This document shows positions 63,190-64,000 of a DNA stretch of 64,000 bases, piece after piece. Made by a program: the position numbers and the translations under genes. The notes beneath the pieces were generated by a model. That model was not told where the DNA came from, did no database searches, and saw only the letters and a program-made list of their open reading frames with translations. This DNA comes from JAKFWI01 sp031398975 (lineage in GTDB: Bacteria > Pseudomonadota > Alphaproteobacteria > Caulobacterales > Aquidulcibacteraceae), in the NCBI GenBank assembly GCA_031398975.1, contig JANNOI010000049.1, positions 1 to 64,000 on the forward strand. The letters run 5' to 3'. Position 1 is the first letter of the stretch; the number at the start of each line of letters is the position of its first letter.

Positions 63190-64000
63190 ATGGTGGGGGT
63201 AGGCGTGGCGAACGCGGCGGTGCGCGACTTCACAAGAAAACGGCTGCGGGTCGGCGAGATCGTGATCGAAGCGCTGCTGTTCCTGGCGGCGGCGGCCTCG
63301 GTGGCGATTACGGCAGGCATCCTCTGGGTGCTCTTGTCCGAGAGCGCGAGCTTCTTCGCGGAAGTCTCGATCGTTGAATTCCTTACCGCCACGCGATGGA
63401 CGCCGCTGTTCGAGGAAAAGCATTTCGGCATCGCCCCGCTTCTGTGCGGCACGCTCCTGTGCACCCTGGTCGCGATCACGCTCGCGGTGCCGCTCGGGCT
63501 GATGGTGGCGATCTATCTGTCTGAGTTCGCGGGAACGCGGGCGCGCGAGACGGTCAAGCCGGTGCTCGAATTGCTGGCGGGCGTCCCCACCGTGATCTTC
63601 GGCTACTTCGCGCTGCTGGTGGTCACCCCGCTGCTGCAGCGGATCGTGCCCGGCCTGCCGGGCTTCAACATCCTGTCCGCGGGGCTCGTGATCGGGGTGA
63701 TGATCATCCCCTACATCGCGTCGGTCTCGGAGGATGCGATGCGCGCGGTGCCCAATTCCTTGCGCGAGGGCTCCTATGCGATGGGGGCGACCAAACTCGA
63801 AACCGCGTTCAACGTCGTCGTGCCGGCCGCGGTGTCGGGCATTGCGGGCGCGTTCGTGCTGGGCATGTCGCGCGCGGTGGGGGAGACGATGGTGGTCGCG
63901 ATCGCGGCCGGCGCGGTGCCCCAGATCACGTTCGATCCGCGCGAGCCGGCGGCGACGATCACCGCTTTCATCGCCCAGGTGGCCTTGGGCGATCTGCCCC
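63190..64000 (+). CDS. pstC: Phosphate ABC transporter permease PstC (partial, runs off the window)
   Basis: The frame is open from an ATG at 63190 (a GTG at 63205 is an alternative) to the end, at least 270 codons. The N-terminal basic head (FTRKRLRVGEIVIEALLFL) is followed by transmembrane helices, GTLLCTLVAITLAVPLGLMV, then FAGTRARETVKPVLELLAGV and PTVIFGYFALLVVTP, MIIPYIASVSEDAMRAVP and SREGSYAMGATK-like LREGSYAMGATKLE, the EAA loop that contacts PstB. Ends within a periplasmic loop, as in PstC. It forms the permease pair with PstA beyond the window. Confidence 0.92.
   Translation, partial: MVGVGVANAAVRDFTRKRLRVGEIVIEALLFLAAAASVAITAGILWVLLSESASFFAEVSIVEFLTATRWTPLFEEKHFGIAPLLCGTLLCTLVAITLAVPLGLMVAIYLSEFAGTRARETVKPVLELLAGVPTVIFGYFALLVVTPLLQRIVPGLPGFNILSAGLVIGVMIIPYIASVSEDAMRAVPNSLREGSYAMGATKLETAFNVVVPAAVSGIAGAFVLGMSRAVGETMVVAIAAGAVPQITFDPREPAATITAFIAQVALGDLP

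Overview
This 64 kb window is chromosomal DNA from a GC-rich (roughly 70%) alphaproteobacterium. The evidence is the glyQ-glyS-ppdK block, the ftsE/ftsX genes divergent to an MJ0042 zinc-finger protein and hpt, a small SRP RNA, a prs/rplY/pth/ychF block, a PstS-PstC pair, and MJ0042, DUF2125 and DUF6481 type proteins. A Caulobacterales/Hyphomonadaceae-like host is my best guess, but sequence reading alone cannot fix the family. I see no insertion sequence, prophage, CRISPR array or tRNA. The window reads as core chromosome with one accessory-looking glycan patch.

Layout. 1-1.6 kb: the start of a glycine-rich protein that runs off the left edge, a VUT/YhhQ transporter and a GlsB-type membrane protein followed by a strong hairpin. 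1.7-9.8 kb: a double-ATPase ABC protein coupled to an S9 peptidase, threonine ammonia-lyase, DUF6481, a lipoprotein and ETF-ubiquinone oxidoreductase. 9.8-14.8 kb: TPR lipoprotein, ispE, a WecA/MraY-like transferase, then convergent polyprenyl diphosphate synthase; isoprenoid precursor and lipid-carrier genes sit together. 14.9-23.8 kb: N6-methyltransferase, glyQ, glyS, ppdK, a lipoprotein, DUF924 and ilvC. 23.9-28.9 kb: a single-domain response regulator, an L-2-hydroxyglutarate oxidase-like enzyme, a KGG stress protein, and a polyamine pair (fold-III decarboxylase plus deoxyhypusine-synthase-like protein) behind a long structured leader.

29-34.6 kb: an envelope glycan cluster (GT4, acyltransferase, two GT2 enzymes, O-antigen ligase/polymerase) with interleaved strands. 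34.5-40.2 kb: an envelope and division block (DUF2125, PlsC, YdcF, FtsX, FtsE; then MJ0042 protein, Hpt, SRP RNA). 40.2-47.9 kb: ychF, a GT87-like membrane protein, a RibD-like reductase, pth, rplY, a hydrolase, prs and pgeF. 48-52.6 kb: GMC oxidoreductase, galE, arabinose-5-phosphate isomerase and a hypothetical protein. 52.7-56.9 kb: Hsp20, a tightly overlapped trio (lipoprotein methyltransferase, RNase T2, stand-alone HAD), SCP2 and a lysophospholipase-like hydrolase. 57-64 kb: a degenerate M20 peptidase, then a phosphate-starvation region (choice-of-anchor I protein, OprO/P-type porin, pstS, pstC) with recognisable Pho boxes and terminators.

Main points for a second look: a duplicated hairpin in the leader of the polyamine decarboxylase gene; an M20 peptidase that has lost nearly all its metal and catalytic residues; palindromic repeats whose first bases are the TAG stop codon of the gene before them; an FtsE without its H-loop histidine; and an orphan intrinsic terminator between two divergent genes. 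No clearly unprecedented multi-gene system is evident. The decarboxylase / DHS-like pair with its RNA leader is the most promising candidate.
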